Of a stretch of DNA of 64,000 bases, positions 46,840 to 56,620 are shown in pieces (the first letter of the stretch is position 1; each line of letters opens with the position of its first letter). The stretch comes from Duganella sp. BuS-21 (lineage in GTDB: Bacteria > Pseudomonadota > Gammaproteobacteria > Burkholderiales > Burkholderiaceae_D): the NCBI GenBank assembly GCA_041874725.1, contig CP097466.1:3410001-3474000 (forward strand). The letters are read 5' to 3'. Under the pieces are notes generated by a model. It searched no databases, was not told the origin of the DNA, and worked only from the letters and a program-made list of their open reading frames with translations. Position numbers and translations under genes: made by a program.

Positions 46840-48303
46840 ATGAACCGCAAGTCTATTTTCATCGCTGGATTGAGCGCGGCCTTGCTGGCCGCTTGCAGCG
46901 GCAGCGACAATGCTCCCGCCGAGACCACGCCGCCAGTCACGCCGCCGGTCGCCGCCGCGCCGAAGAACGTCATCTTCTTCCTCGGCGACGGCATGGGCCT
47001 GACCACCATGACCGCCGCGCGCATCTACGCCGTCGGCGAAGACGGTGAGCTGACCATGGACACGCTGCCTGAAACGGCCTTCGTCAAGACCTTCTCCAAC
47101 GACGCCCAGGTCACCGACAGCGCGCCGTCGATGGCCGCCTACATGACCGGCGTGAAGATGAATAACGAAGTCATCTCGATGTCGCAGAACACCGTGGCCG
47201 TCGATCCGATCAACGATTCCGCCGGTAATAAGCTGGGCAACAACTGCGGCGCCAGCAACGGCACCCCGGCCGTGACGCTGCTGGAACTGGCCAAGGCCGC
47301 CGGCCTGTCGGCCGGCGTGGTGAGCACCGCGCGCGTCACCCATGCCACGCCCGCCGCCACCTATTCGCACATCTGCCACCGCGACCTGGAAAACGACATC
47401 GCCGCAGCAGCGGTGCCGGGCGGCGCCGGCTACAACAGCGCGCTGGGCGCCACCGGCCTTGATGTGCTGATGGGCGGCGGCAGCCAGTTCTTCAAACCGG
47501 TCAAGGACGGCGGCAAGCGCGCCGACGGCCGCGACCTGATCGCCGAGCTGAAAGCCAAGAGCTACGCCTACGCCAGCAACAGCACCGAGTTCAATGCCAT
47601 CGACGGCACCAAGACCGACAAGCTGCTTGGCCTGTTCACCTCCAGCCACATGAGCTATGACCTGGACCGCGACCCGGCCAAGGAACCCAGCCTGGCCGAC
47701 ATGACCACCAAGGCCATGGACGTCCTGGCCAAGAACAGCAAGGGCTACTTCCTGATGGTGGAAGGCGGCCGCATCGACCACGCGCTGCACGAGACCACCG
47801 CCAAAAAAGCGCTGCAGGACACCGTCGCTTTCGACAACGCCATCAAGGCCGCCATCGCCAAGGCCAAGCTCACCGACCCGACCCTGGCCAACACCCTGAT
47901 CGTGGTCACCGCCGACCATGACCACACGCTGGTGCTGAACGGCTACGCCAAGCGCACCGGCAAGACCACCACCGCCAACGCCGGCGTGCTGGGCGTGGTG
48001 AAGAACTACGTCACCGGCGCGGTGGACAAGGATCTGGACGGCGCACCGTACTCGATCATCGGCTTCGGCAACGGCGAGAACCGCGTGCAGGCCAGCCGCG
48101 CCAGCCAGGCCTCGCTGGACGACACCGTCACCGGCGGTAATACCTATCACCAGGAAGCGGTGGTGCGGGTTGGCGTGGGCGGCGAAACCCACGGCGGCAC
48201 CGACGTCTTCCTCGGCGCCGTCGGCAAGGGCGCCGACACCTTCACCGGCACCATCGACAACACCAAGGTGTTCAACCTGGTGAAAAGCGCCGCAGGCCTG
48301 TAA
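46840..48303 (+). CDS. Alkaline phosphatase, lipoprotein, paralogue 1
   Basis: 487 residues. A lipobox (LLAAC, Cys19) predicts a lipoprotein, followed by a Pro/Thr linker. Catalytic Ser94 in TDSAPSMAAYMTG, Asp50 in FFLGDGMG, and late metal ligands in GGRIDHALH, TADHDHT and ETHGG are present. It hydrolyses phosphate monoesters outside the inner membrane. ATG 46840 gives the lipoprotein signal; the longer frame does not. It is the first gene of a three-gene cluster. Confidence 0.93.
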   Translation: MNRKSIFIAGLSAALLAACSGSDNAPAETTPPVTPPVAAAPKNVIFFLGDGMGLTTMTAARIYAVGEDGELTMDTLPETAFVKTFSNDAQVTDSAPSMAAYMTGVKMNNEVISMSQNTVAVDPINDSAGNKLGNNCGASNGTPAVTLLELAKAAGLSAGVVSTARVTHATPAATYSHICHRDLENDIAAAAVPGGAGYNSALGATGLDVLMGGGSQFFKPVKDGGKRADGRDLIAELKAKSYAYASNSTEFNAIDGTKTDKLLGLFTSSHMSYDLDRDPAKEPSLADMTTKAMDVLAKNSKGYFLMVEGGRIDHALHETTAKKALQDTVAFDNAIKAAIAKAKLTDPTLANTLIVVTADHDHTLVLNGYAKRTGKTTTANAGVLGVVKNYVTGAVDKDLDGAPYSIIGFGNGENRVQASRASQASLDDTVTGGNTYHQEAVVRVGVGGETHGGTDVFLGAVGKGADTFTGTIDNTKVFNLVKSAAGL

Positions 48304-48335
48304 GCACCGCACACTTCAAGAACGGAACTTTGCAC

Positions 48336-49736
48336 ATGAAACGTACACTCTTAGCCGCCGCGCTGACGCTGTCCTTCGCCCAAGCCGCCTATGCGGCGGG
48401 CGAAGCCAAGAACATCATCTTCTTCCTCGGCGACGGCATGGGCCCGTCCACCGTGACGGCCGCGCGCATCTACAAATACGGCGAAGCCGGCAGCCTGACC
48501 ATGGATACGCTGGAACGCACCGCCCGCATCAAGACCTATTCGAACGATGCGCAAACCACCGACAGCGCACCGTCGATGGCCGCCTACATGACCGGCGTGA
48601 AGATGAACAATGAAGTCATCTCCATGTCGGCCGACACCGTCGCCACCAATCCTGGCAAGGACGCCAACGGCAACCTGGGCGTGAACAACTGCGCCGCCAC
48701 CGGCAACGGCATCGCCGCCGTGTCCATCCTGGAACTGGCCAAGGGCAAGGGCAAGGCCGTCGGCGCCATCACCACCACCGAACTGACGCACGCCACGCCG
48801 GCCACCACCTTCTCGCATATCTGCAACCGCAACGCGCAGTACCACATCGCGGCGCAAGTGGCGCCGGGCGGCGTCGGCTACAACGCGGCGCTGGGCGACG
48901 GCGTCGATGTGCTGATGGGCGGCGGACGCAATCATTTCACGCCGTTCGACGCCGTCGCCAACAAGACCGGACGCGCCGATGGCCGCAATCTGCTGACCGA
49001 AATGGCGGCCAAGGGTTACGCCGTGGCCTCGACCAAGGCCGAGATGAACGCGGCGGCCGCCGGCAAGAAGTTCATCGGCCTATATAGCAGCAAGAGTCAC
49101 CTGGAATATGAACTGGACCGCAGCGCCACGCCGCCGCTGGGCGAGGGCGCCACGCAACCAAGCCTGGCCGAGATGACCGTCAAGGCCATGGACCTGCTGT
49201 CCACTAACACCAACGGCTACTTCCTGATGGTGGAGGGCGGCCGCATCGACCACGCGCTGCACGGCACCAACGCCAAGCGCGCGCTGGCCGACACCATCGC
49301 TTTCGACGACGCCATCAAGGCCGCGCTGGACAAGGCCAAGCTGACCGACCCGACCCTGGCCAATACCCTGATCGTGGTCACCGCCGACCACGATCACACG
49401 CTGGCCTTCAACGGCTACGCCAAGAAGGGCAATCCCATCCTCGACATCAATCGCGGCTACAAGGACAACCAGCCAAGCAAGGACGCCGACGGCAATAGCT
49501 ACACCACGCTGGTATTCGGTAATGGCCCGAACCGCCCGAACACCCGCGTGAGCCTGGACAGCGCCACCGTCCTGGCGGATAACTATCTGCAGGAGACCGG
49601 TGTGCGCCTGGCCAGCGAAACCCACGGCGGCGGCGATGTCAAGCTGTTCGCCACCGGCGCCGGCGCCAAGGGTTTCAAAGGAACGCTTGACAACACCAAG
49701 GTGTTCAGCTTGTTGAAATCGGCCTTCGGTCTCTGA
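48336..49736 (+). CDS. Alkaline phosphatase, periplasmic, paralogue 2
   Basis: 466 residues with a standard signal peptide (TLLAAALTLSFAQAAYA). Same motifs as the preceding gene: Asp33 (FFLGDGMG), Ser77 (TTDSAPSMAA), GGRIDHALH, TADHDHT and ETHGGGD. It lies 32 bases after paralogue 1, so both are probably on one mRNA. One is predicted lipid-anchored and one soluble, which would spread activity over two locations. Its stop overlaps the next ATG by one base. Confidence 0.94.
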   Translation: MKRTLLAAALTLSFAQAAYAAGEAKNIIFFLGDGMGPSTVTAARIYKYGEAGSLTMDTLERTARIKTYSNDAQTTDSAPSMAAYMTGVKMNNEVISMSADTVATNPGKDANGNLGVNNCAATGNGIAAVSILELAKGKGKAVGAITTTELTHATPATTFSHICNRNAQYHIAAQVAPGGVGYNAALGDGVDVLMGGGRNHFTPFDAVANKTGRADGRNLLTEMAAKGYAVASTKAEMNAAAAGKKFIGLYSSKSHLEYELDRSATPPLGEGATQPSLAEMTVKAMDLLSTNTNGYFLMVEGGRIDHALHGTNAKRALADTIAFDDAIKAALDKAKLTDPTLANTLIVVTADHDHTLAFNGYAKKGNPILDINRGYKDNQPSKDADGNSYTTLVFGNGPNRPNTRVSLDSATVLADNYLQETGVRLASETHGGGDVKLFATGAGAKGFKGTLDNTKVFSLLKSAFGL

Positions 49737-50389
49737 TGAAGCGTTCGTTTCTGTTGATGGCCGCGCTGTGCGCGGCCGGCCTGGCCGCAGCGACTGATCT
49801 TGATGTGAAGATCGCTTACTACAGCAAGGTGGTGACGGCGGAGGGCGTGACGCGTGAAGCGCGCTACGAAGAGACGATGTTGCGCCGGGCCGGCCATGTG
49901 TGGAGCGCACGCCTGCTGCCGGCGCACGCCGAGGAGCACAAGCCGGGCCCGCACAAGCACTTCAATCATGTGGTGCTGCCGCGCCACGTGGTGCTGGATA
50001 ATATGCAGCCGCGCGTGGAGTTCATCGACGGTCATGCCAAAGAGGTGGTGTCGGTGCCGCGTTCGGAGTACGACAACATCGGCTTCGACGGTTCCTGGGA
50101 CCATGCCTACTATCTGCTCGACAGCAAGCGCCTGAAGGCGATGCCGCTGTCGTCACGCGCTTCCTCCGTCCCCGGCGCGCGCTGGCGCGAGCGCGAGGAC
50201 AAGGGCGTGTTCGAACGCGTGCTGTGGGACGACCGCAAGCAAATCCCGCTGGTGATGGAAAGCGGCGACAAGGCCGCCACCTTCTTCAACCGCATGGAGC
50301 TGACCGTGCAGCCGACGCTGACGCGCGAGCTGCCGTGGCAAAAGCTGAAAGGCTACGCCCAGAAAGAGTATTCGGACTTCCTGGACTAA
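49736..50389 (+). CDS. Unknown periplasmic protein coupled to the alkaline phosphatases
   Basis: 217 residues with a signal peptide (FLLMAALCAAGLAAA). The body is not recognised. It has a His-rich segment GPHKHFNHVVLPRHVV (about 71-86), YDNIGFDGSWDHAYYLLDS, and a basic/acidic mix typical of soluble secreted proteins. The start codon overlaps the phosphatase stop (TGATG), so it is translationally coupled. It could be a phosphate-regulated accessory or a metal-binding partner; neither is shown. It ends four bases before the convergent TonB receptor gene. Confidence 0.75.
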   Translation: MKRSFLLMAALCAAGLAAATDLDVKIAYYSKVVTAEGVTREARYEETMLRRAGHVWSARLLPAHAEEHKPGPHKHFNHVVLPRHVVLDNMQPRVEFIDGHAKEVVSVPRSEYDNIGFDGSWDHAYYLLDSKRLKAMPLSSRASSVPGARWREREDKGVFERVLWDDRKQIPLVMESGDKAATFFNRMELTVQPTLTRELPWQKLKGYAQKEYSDFLD

Positions 50390-50393
50390 GCGC

Positions 50394-52508
50394 CTACATC
50401 TTGTACGAAGCCTGGACCGATAAGGCGCGCGGCGCCATCGGCAAATCGTTCGGCAGCGTCAGGCCGGGCGCAGGGCTGGGCTCGCGGACGTCGGTGTTGA
50501 AGACGTTGCGCAGCGCGGCGGCGAAGTTCCACTGGTTGCGGCCGTTGCGCGTGGCCAGCGTCAGGTCCAGCGTGGTGTAGTCGTGCAGTGGCTGGCGCCG
50601 GTCGCCGAAGGCGCGCTTGCGGTCCGCCACCCAGTTGACCTGGGCGCTGGACTGATAGCCGCTGGCAAATGCCCACTCGGTGCGGCCGTACACGTGATGG
50701 CGCGGCGCGTAGCCCGCATCGGTATTGTTGGTCTGGTCGGTGGAGCGCTGCCACGCGTAGTTGCCGGACAGGCGCACCTCGCGCGAAATCGTCCAGTTGG
50801 ATTCCAGTTCGATGCCGTGACCCTTCTGGTTGCCGGTATTGGCGTAGGTGCCGCCGGTGCCGGCGATGGCGTTCGGCAGGATACGGATCATGTCCTCCAT
50901 GTCGTAGCGATAGAACGTCAGGTTGACGGTGGCGTCGGTGCGCGCCTGCCATGCGAACGCCAATTCGGTGGTGGCATTGCGCTCCGGCCGGAGATTCGGA
51001 TTCCCCAACACCACCGGATTGGTGATGCCGTAGCTTTCGTTGAACGCCGGTGCGCGGAAGGCGCGGCCGTACAGCAGCTTGGCCGTCAGGTCGAAGCTGG
51101 CGTCCCATACCAGCGCCATGCGCGGATTGGTGGTGCCGCCGAAGTCCGAGTACTGGTCATGCCGCACGCCGGCGGTCAGGCTCCAGTCGGCGGCGAAATT
51201 CCATTCATCCTGCAGGTAGATGTAGTCGATCTTGCGGCGTTGTGGGCGGATAAACGGCGTGGTGTTGGTGGTGTCCACCAGCGCCGGTAGCGGGATCGGC
51301 GTGCCGTTGGGGGCGTAATTGAAATTGCGGATTTCGCGCACGCGGTACATATCGATATCGTCATGGCCCACGCCTACCCGCAGGTGATGGCTGGAGACGC
51401 CGCTGTAATCGGCATAGGCAGCCAAGCGGTAAATGCGCTCCCACTCCTCGGGCGCGCCGATCATGCCATTCGGGAAAGCGCCGGTCGGGAACACCAGGCC
51501 GGGAGGCAGCAGCCGGTATGGCGTGGGCATCTCCTGCGAGGACTGCTGGCTACTCAGGCTGGCGCCCAGTCCCAGGTTGCGCGTCACTTGCGGTTCGGCC
51601 CAACTCAGGTTGGAGGTGATGCGTTCGCCCTGCTGGCGGCCGACCGGATCGAGTGCCGAGGCGATGCCGGCGCCGGTGCCCATGTCGTAGCGGCGCTTGT
51701 AGCCGAAGCGCGCGCGCCACTGACCATAGATCAGGTCCAGGTTGGCGTCGATCATTTTGAGCTGGTTATTCAACGTGCCCGGCGCCAGCGAAGCGTGGGT
51801 GCCGAACAGCGTGTCGTTGCGGCTCTGCGCATCGGCTTCGATGGTGGGATGGTAGCCGTCGGTGGAGCCGGCGCGGAAGTAGGCCGCCACCTCCACCGGA
51901 CCCAGTTTGCCGCCGTGCTGCGCCCAGCCGTCGTAGCTGCCGAACGAGCCGACGCGGCCGCCGATCTCGGTCCCCGCCGCTTCGTTGGCGCCTTTGGTGA
52001 TAAGGTTGATCACGCCCGAGAATGCGTCAGAGCCATACAGTGCCGAGCCGGGGCCGCGGATGATTTCGATGCGGGCGATATGCTCCAGCGGATAGCCGCC
52101 CCAGATATTGCCCTTGTTGCCGATGTAGGCGGTGGTGATCGGCACGCCGTTCTGCAGCATCAGGATCTGCGGCGTGTAGGCGCTGACGATGCCGCGCACC
52201 ACGTACAGCGGCGAATAGCTGTTCGGCGTGCGGTTGACGTGGATGCCGGCGACGCTTTCCAGCACCTGATCGAGGTCGGTCGCTCCCATGGCGGCGATGT
52301 CGGCCGCCGTAATGACCGAGGCCACGGCAGGCGCGCGGCGCAGCGCCTGCAGGTTGCCGGTGGCGATGCTGACGCTGTCGCCGGCGCCGTACACCAGCGC
52401 CAGTTCGTCTTCGTCGGCAACCGGGCCGGCGTGGGCGGCGTTGATCGCGAACAGCGGCAGGGTGAGAGCTGCCGTGGCGTACAGCCTTTGGGCGCTCGAC
52501 TTGTTCAA
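50394..52508 (-). CDS. TonB-dependent outer-membrane receptor
   Basis: 704 residues: signal peptide (LYATAALTLPLFAINAAHA), plug domain (about 45-165; APAVASVITAADIAAMG, VRGIV, IEIIRGPGSALYGSDAFSGVINLIT) and a 22-strand-type barrel. The start is TTG 52508, with GGAG eight bases upstream and a 4-base overlap with the kinase stop; an earlier reading would run through the kinase in another frame. The ligand is not identifiable: plug resembles BtuB/catecholate-type receptors. No TonB box is certain. It is the last gene of an operon with a sensor kinase and a binding protein. Confidence 0.9.
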   Translation of the reverse strand: MNKSSAQRLYATAALTLPLFAINAAHAGPVADEDELALVYGAGDSVSIATGNLQALRRAPAVASVITAADIAAMGATDLDQVLESVAGIHVNRTPNSYSPLYVVRGIVSAYTPQILMLQNGVPITTAYIGNKGNIWGGYPLEHIARIEIIRGPGSALYGSDAFSGVINLITKGANEAAGTEIGGRVGSFGSYDGWAQHGGKLGPVEVAAYFRAGSTDGYHPTIEADAQSRNDTLFGTHASLAPGTLNNQLKMIDANLDLIYGQWRARFGYKRRYDMGTGAGIASALDPVGRQQGERITSNLSWAEPQVTRNLGLGASLSSQQSSQEMPTPYRLLPPGLVFPTGAFPNGMIGAPEEWERIYRLAAYADYSGVSSHHLRVGVGHDDIDMYRVREIRNFNYAPNGTPIPLPALVDTTNTTPFIRPQRRKIDYIYLQDEWNFAADWSLTAGVRHDQYSDFGGTTNPRMALVWDASFDLTAKLLYGRAFRAPAFNESYGITNPVVLGNPNLRPERNATTELAFAWQARTDATVNLTFYRYDMEDMIRILPNAIAGTGGTYANTGNQKGHGIELESNWTISREVRLSGNYAWQRSTDQTNNTDAGYAPRHHVYGRTEWAFASGYQSSAQVNWVADRKRAFGDRRQPLHDYTTLDLTLATRNGRNQWNFAAALRNVFNTDVREPSPAPGLTLPNDLPMAPRALSVQASYKM

Positions 52509-55500
52509 GGTGCTGTCTCCGTATTGAGTTTTTTGATGGCGCGTCTCGCCAGCTCTTCGAATTGTTCCGCCGGCACGGCCGGGCTCAGATGGTAGCCCTG
52601 CATCATGTCGCATGATCGTCGCGCCAGGAAGGCCATCTGCGCATCGGTTTCCACGCCTTCCGCCACCACGTGCAAACGCAGGCTGTGGGCCAGCGCGATG
52701 ATGGCGCTGACGATGGCGGCGTCGTCGGAATCCTGCGGCAGGTCCTGCACGAAGGAGCGGTCGATCTTGATGATGTCGACCGGGAAGCGCTTCAGGTAGG
52801 ACAGCGAGGAATAGCCGGTGCCGAAATCGTCGATCGACAGGCGCACGCCCAGCTCGCGCAGGCGGTGCAGCGCGGCCAGCGTGTCCTGGGCGTTTTCCAT
52901 CAGCGTGCTCTCGGTGATCTCCAGTTCCAGCAGGTGCGGCGGCAGGCCGGTGTCGGCCAGCACCGCTTCCACCGAGGCGGCGAAGTCTTTTTGCAGCAGC
53001 TGGCGCACCGACAGGTTGACTGCCACGCGCATCTCGGGCAGGCCGTTGCGGATGAATTGCTGCAGCTGCGCGCAGGCGGTGCGCAGCACCCAGTCGCCGA
53101 GCTGGTTGATGATGCCGGTTTCCTCGGCCAGCGGAATGAAGTCGGCCGGCGGAATCATGCCGCGCACCGGATGGCGCCAGCGCACCAGCGCCTCCATGCC
53201 GATGATGCGACCGCTGGCCAGGCAGGCCTGCGGCTGATAGAACACTTCCAGCTGGTGCCGTTGTTCCATGGCCCGTCGCAGGTCGCTCTCCAGCCGCACA
53301 TGCTCGGAGATGGAGTGCTCCATCGACGACTCGTAGAACTGGAAGCCGGTGTTGGTGCGCTTGGCGCGGTACATGGCGCTGTCGGCGTGCTTGACCAGCG
53401 TGGCGACGTCGCCGCCGTCGTGCGGGAACATGGCGATGCCGACGCTGGCGGTGACGAAGATCTCGTGGCCGTCGATCGGGAACGGCGCGGCCAGCGCGCG
53501 CACGATGTTGTGGGCGGCGGTGGCGGCGGCCGCAGGGCTGTCCAGTTCATTCAGGACGACGGTGAATTCGTCGCCGCCCAGCCGCGCCACGCTGTCGTCG
53601 GCGCGCACGGTCTGGCGCACGCGCTGGGCCACGCCTTGCAGCAGGCGGTCGCCGACGTCGTGCCCCAGGTTGTCGTTGACGTATTTGAAGCGGTCCAGGT
53701 CCATGAACAGCACCGCCACCTGCTGGCCGGCGGCGCGCGCGCGGTCGATGCTCTTGCCCAGCAGTTCAAAGAACAGCGTGCGATTGGGCAGGCTGGTCAA
53801 CACGTCGTTGTAGGCCAGGTGGCGGATGCGCTTCTCGGCGCGGTTGGCTTCGATGATGCGGCGCACCCGCTGCGACAGCACGGCGTAGTGGATAGGCTTG
53901 GGAATGTAATCGCTGGCGCCGGCGGCGAAGGCCCGCTCCACCGAGGAGTTGTCCTGCAGCGCCGTGATCATCAGCACTGGAATGTCGGCGCCGTTCGGCA
54001 GTTCCTGCATGCGGGCGCAGGCCGTGAAGCCGTCCATCACCGGCATCATGGCGTCCATCAGGATCACGTCGGGCTGGAAGCGGGTCAGCATGGCCAGGGC
54101 CTGCTGGCCATCCGATGCTTCCTCGACGCGGAAGCCGTCGCGTTGCAGCGTGTGGCGCAGGGTGCTGCGGGTGCTGCGGTCGTCGTCCACCACCAGCACT
54201 TGCGGCGTGTCCTCGCTCAGGTGCAGGGCGTCCGCATCGGCATAGTTCAGTTCCGCGCGCAGGAAGGCGGCTACCGCCTGGTACTGTTCATTCAGCGGCT
54301 GCAGCAGCGGCAGGATGCTTTCCGGCTGGCCGGCGGAGGCGAACTGCTCGGCTTCGTGCGCCAGCTGCGCCAGCGTCTTGGCGCCGAAGTTGCCGGACGA
54401 GCCTTTCAGCGAGTGGGCGTGGATGCGTGCGGCTTCCGCGTCGCCAATGCGCACCGCTTGCGCCAGTTCGTCCAGGCATGCCGGGGCGTCTTCAAGATAG
54501 GGCGTGACCGCATGCGGCAGCGAGTCGCCCAGCACGTCGCGCAGCTTGTCGAATACTTCGAGGTCGACCGGCGCCTGGCCGGCGGCGCGCGGCGCGTGGA
54601 TGCGCGGGGCGCTGGCCGGGGCTGCGGCGTCCATGGCGCCGGCCGCGGTGGCGGACGGACCGCCATGCGGCAGCCATTTTTCCAGCTTGTGGCGCAGTTC
54701 GACCAGGGTGATCGGCTTGGCCAGGTAATCGTCCATGCCGGCGGCCAGGCATTTTTCGGCGTCGCCGCTTTGCGTGTTGGCGGTCATCGCCACCAGCGGC
54801 GTGCGGCGGCCCAGCGCCTGTTCGGCCAGGCGGATGTGGGCGGTGGCTTCGTAGCCGTCCATTTCAGGCATGCTGCAATCCATCAGGATCAGGTCGAAGC
54901 GCTCGCGCTGGGCGGCGCGCACGGCTTCCACACCGTCGGCGGCGAATTCGCACACGCAGCCGTTCATGGCCAGCATGCCGGCGGCGACCATCTGGTTGGT
55001 GCGGTTGTCTTCGGCGATCAGCACGCGGAACTGGCGCGGCGGCAGCGCGCGCGGTGCTCCATGCGGGACCGTCGCCGCCAGCACCTGCGCTTCCACCTGC
55101 GCCTGTATCTGCAATGGCGGCGCGGTGCTGCTCGGGATCGAGAAGCTGAACGTGGTGCCGCTGCCGGCCACGCTGCGCACGCCGATCTCGCCGCCCAGCA
55201 GCTCCACCAGCTGCTTGCAGATCGCCAGGCCAAGGCCGGTGCCGCCGTAGCGGCGCGTGGCGCTCGGGTCGGGCTGCATATAGGCCTCGAACAAGCGACG
55301 CTGCACGTCTTCGCTCATGCCGATGCCGGTGTCGCGCACTTCAAACGCCAGCATCAGCGGTTCGGCGGCGGCCAGGGCCACACTGATAGTCACTTCGCCG
55401 CGCTCGGTGAACTTGACGGCGTTGCCGGCCAGGTTGATGAGGATCTGGCGCAGGCGCAGGGAATCGCCGATCACGTGGTCCGGCACATCGGCGGCCACGA

Positions 55501-56620
55501 TCCAGCCGACACCCACGCCTTTTTGCTGGGCCGGGCGGCCCAGCAGTTCCACCACTTCGGCCAGCAGCGCGGCCAGGCTGAATTCCGCTTCTTCCAGCGT
55601 CAGCTTGCCCGCTTCCATCTTGGAAAAGTCGAGGATGTTGTTGATCAGCGCGATCAGGGTGCGCGAGGAGTTCCAGGCCACGTCGACGAATTCCTGCTGG
55701 CGCGGCGTGAGGCGGGTTTCCTTCAGCATGTCCAGCATGCCGACCACGCCGTTGAGCGGCGTGCGCACCTCGTGGCTGACGGTGGCCGCGAACTGCGCCT
55801 TCATTTGCGCCATGTTGACGGCGGCGTCGCGCGAGCCCTTGAGTTCTTCTTCGCGCTGCTCCAGCACATTCATCATCTGGTTGAAGGCCTGTCCCATTTC
55901 GATCAGGTCGCGCGGGCCGGCCGGTGTGGCGCGCATGCCTGATTCGCCGGCTTCGGCGCGCCGCATCAGGCGCGAGAGCGCGTTGAGGGGATTGAGCATG
56001 TGGCGCGTGAGCAGGCGCGCCACCACCAGCAACAGGACCGCGAACGACAGGGTCAGCCCCAGGTTCCCCAACAACAGCGACCAGGTCAACTTGTTCAGCG
56101 TGGCCTTGGATAGCTGCACGTGCACATAGCCGAGCAGCTGTTGCTGGCTATCCTGCAATTCGAACGGCGAAGCCTCTGCCTGGCCGCCGTAGACCGGCGC
56201 GGCAAACACCCAGCCGTCGGCGTTTTCGCCGGCCATGGCCGCATGGGCCGGCGGTGCGGCGCCGAAGATGGCGGCGTCCAGCCTGGCGCCGCCCTGGGCG
56301 CGCGACAGCAGCACTTTGCGGCGCGCATCCATGATCTGCAGGCCCGCAACGTCCGGGAAGGCCAGCGTGGCGTTGACCACGTCGCGCGCGTTTTCGGCGG
56401 AGTGGAACAGCAGCGCCAGCGTGCTTTGGCGCGCAAGGTTGTCGGCGATGCGCTGGCCCTGGTCGATGAAGTGGTCGCGCATGCGCGAATTGGCGGCCCA
56501 GGCGTTCATCAGGGCCGAGAACACGGCCAGCCCGAGAATCGCGGCGGAGACGATGAGGGTGAGCTGGCGTTGGAATCCGGTGCGGCGCAGGAAGTTGCGT
56601 ATCATTCTGATTGCGCTCAC
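52505..56620 (-). CDS. Giant hybrid kinase with c-di-GMP output (HK-REC-HPt-REC-GGDEF-EAL)
   Basis: 1371 residues. TM1 (about 20-42), periplasmic loop, TM2 (about 180-205), HAMP, HisKA with His283 (ATVSHEVRTPLNG), HATPase (to about 505), REC1 (about 530-650, MDCSMPEMDG), HPt (about 680-780, HAHSLKGSS), REC2 (about 805-925, MDAMMPVMDG), GGDEF (about 950-1105; GGDEF intact, RADD inhibitory site) and EAL (about 1115-1365; MEALVRW, EITES and DDFGTGYSSL intact). Both cyclase and phosphodiesterase look competent. Phosphate can pass through HPt to REC2 and so control c-di-GMP. The start overlaps the binding-protein stop by four bases; its stop overlaps the receptor start. Confidence 0.93.
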   Translation of the reverse strand: MSAIRMIRNFLRRTGFQRQLTLIVSAAILGLAVFSALMNAWAANSRMRDHFIDQGQRIADNLARQSTLALLFHSAENARDVVNATLAFPDVAGLQIMDARRKVLLSRAQGGARLDAAIFGAAPPAHAAMAGENADGWVFAAPVYGGQAEASPFELQDSQQQLLGYVHVQLSKATLNKLTWSLLLGNLGLTLSFAVLLLVVARLLTRHMLNPLNALSRLMRRAEAGESGMRATPAGPRDLIEMGQAFNQMMNVLEQREEELKGSRDAAVNMAQMKAQFAATVSHEVRTPLNGVVGMLDMLKETRLTPRQQEFVDVAWNSSRTLIALINNILDFSKMEAGKLTLEEAEFSLAALLAEVVELLGRPAQQKGVGVGWIVAADVPDHVIGDSLRLRQILINLAGNAVKFTERGEVTISVALAAAEPLMLAFEVRDTGIGMSEDVQRRLFEAYMQPDPSATRRYGGTGLGLAICKQLVELLGGEIGVRSVAGSGTTFSFSIPSSTAPPLQIQAQVEAQVLAATVPHGAPRALPPRQFRVLIAEDNRTNQMVAAGMLAMNGCVCEFAADGVEAVRAAQRERFDLILMDCSMPEMDGYEATAHIRLAEQALGRRTPLVAMTANTQSGDAEKCLAAGMDDYLAKPITLVELRHKLEKWLPHGGPSATAAGAMDAAAPASAPRIHAPRAAGQAPVDLEVFDKLRDVLGDSLPHAVTPYLEDAPACLDELAQAVRIGDAEAARIHAHSLKGSSGNFGAKTLAQLAHEAEQFASAGQPESILPLLQPLNEQYQAVAAFLRAELNYADADALHLSEDTPQVLVVDDDRSTRSTLRHTLQRDGFRVEEASDGQQALAMLTRFQPDVILMDAMMPVMDGFTACARMQELPNGADIPVLMITALQDNSSVERAFAAGASDYIPKPIHYAVLSQRVRRIIEANRAEKRIRHLAYNDVLTSLPNRTLFFELLGKSIDRARAAGQQVAVLFMDLDRFKYVNDNLGHDVGDRLLQGVAQRVRQTVRADDSVARLGGDEFTVVLNELDSPAAAATAAHNIVRALAAPFPIDGHEIFVTASVGIAMFPHDGGDVATLVKHADSAMYRAKRTNTGFQFYESSMEHSISEHVRLESDLRRAMEQRHQLEVFYQPQACLASGRIIGMEALVRWRHPVRGMIPPADFIPLAEETGIINQLGDWVLRTACAQLQQFIRNGLPEMRVAVNLSVRQLLQKDFAASVEAVLADTGLPPHLLELEITESTLMENAQDTLAALHRLRELGVRLSIDDFGTGYSSLSYLKRFPVDIIKIDRSFVQDLPQDSDDAAIVSAIIALAHSLRLHVVAEGVETDAQMAFLARRSCDMMQGYHLSPAVPAEQFEELARRAIKKLNTETAP

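Noticed and set aside
52670..55942. 1090-residue open frame antisense to the giant kinase
   Set aside because: Same artefact of third-position GC; no domain pattern, and the kinase domains cover the whole stretch.
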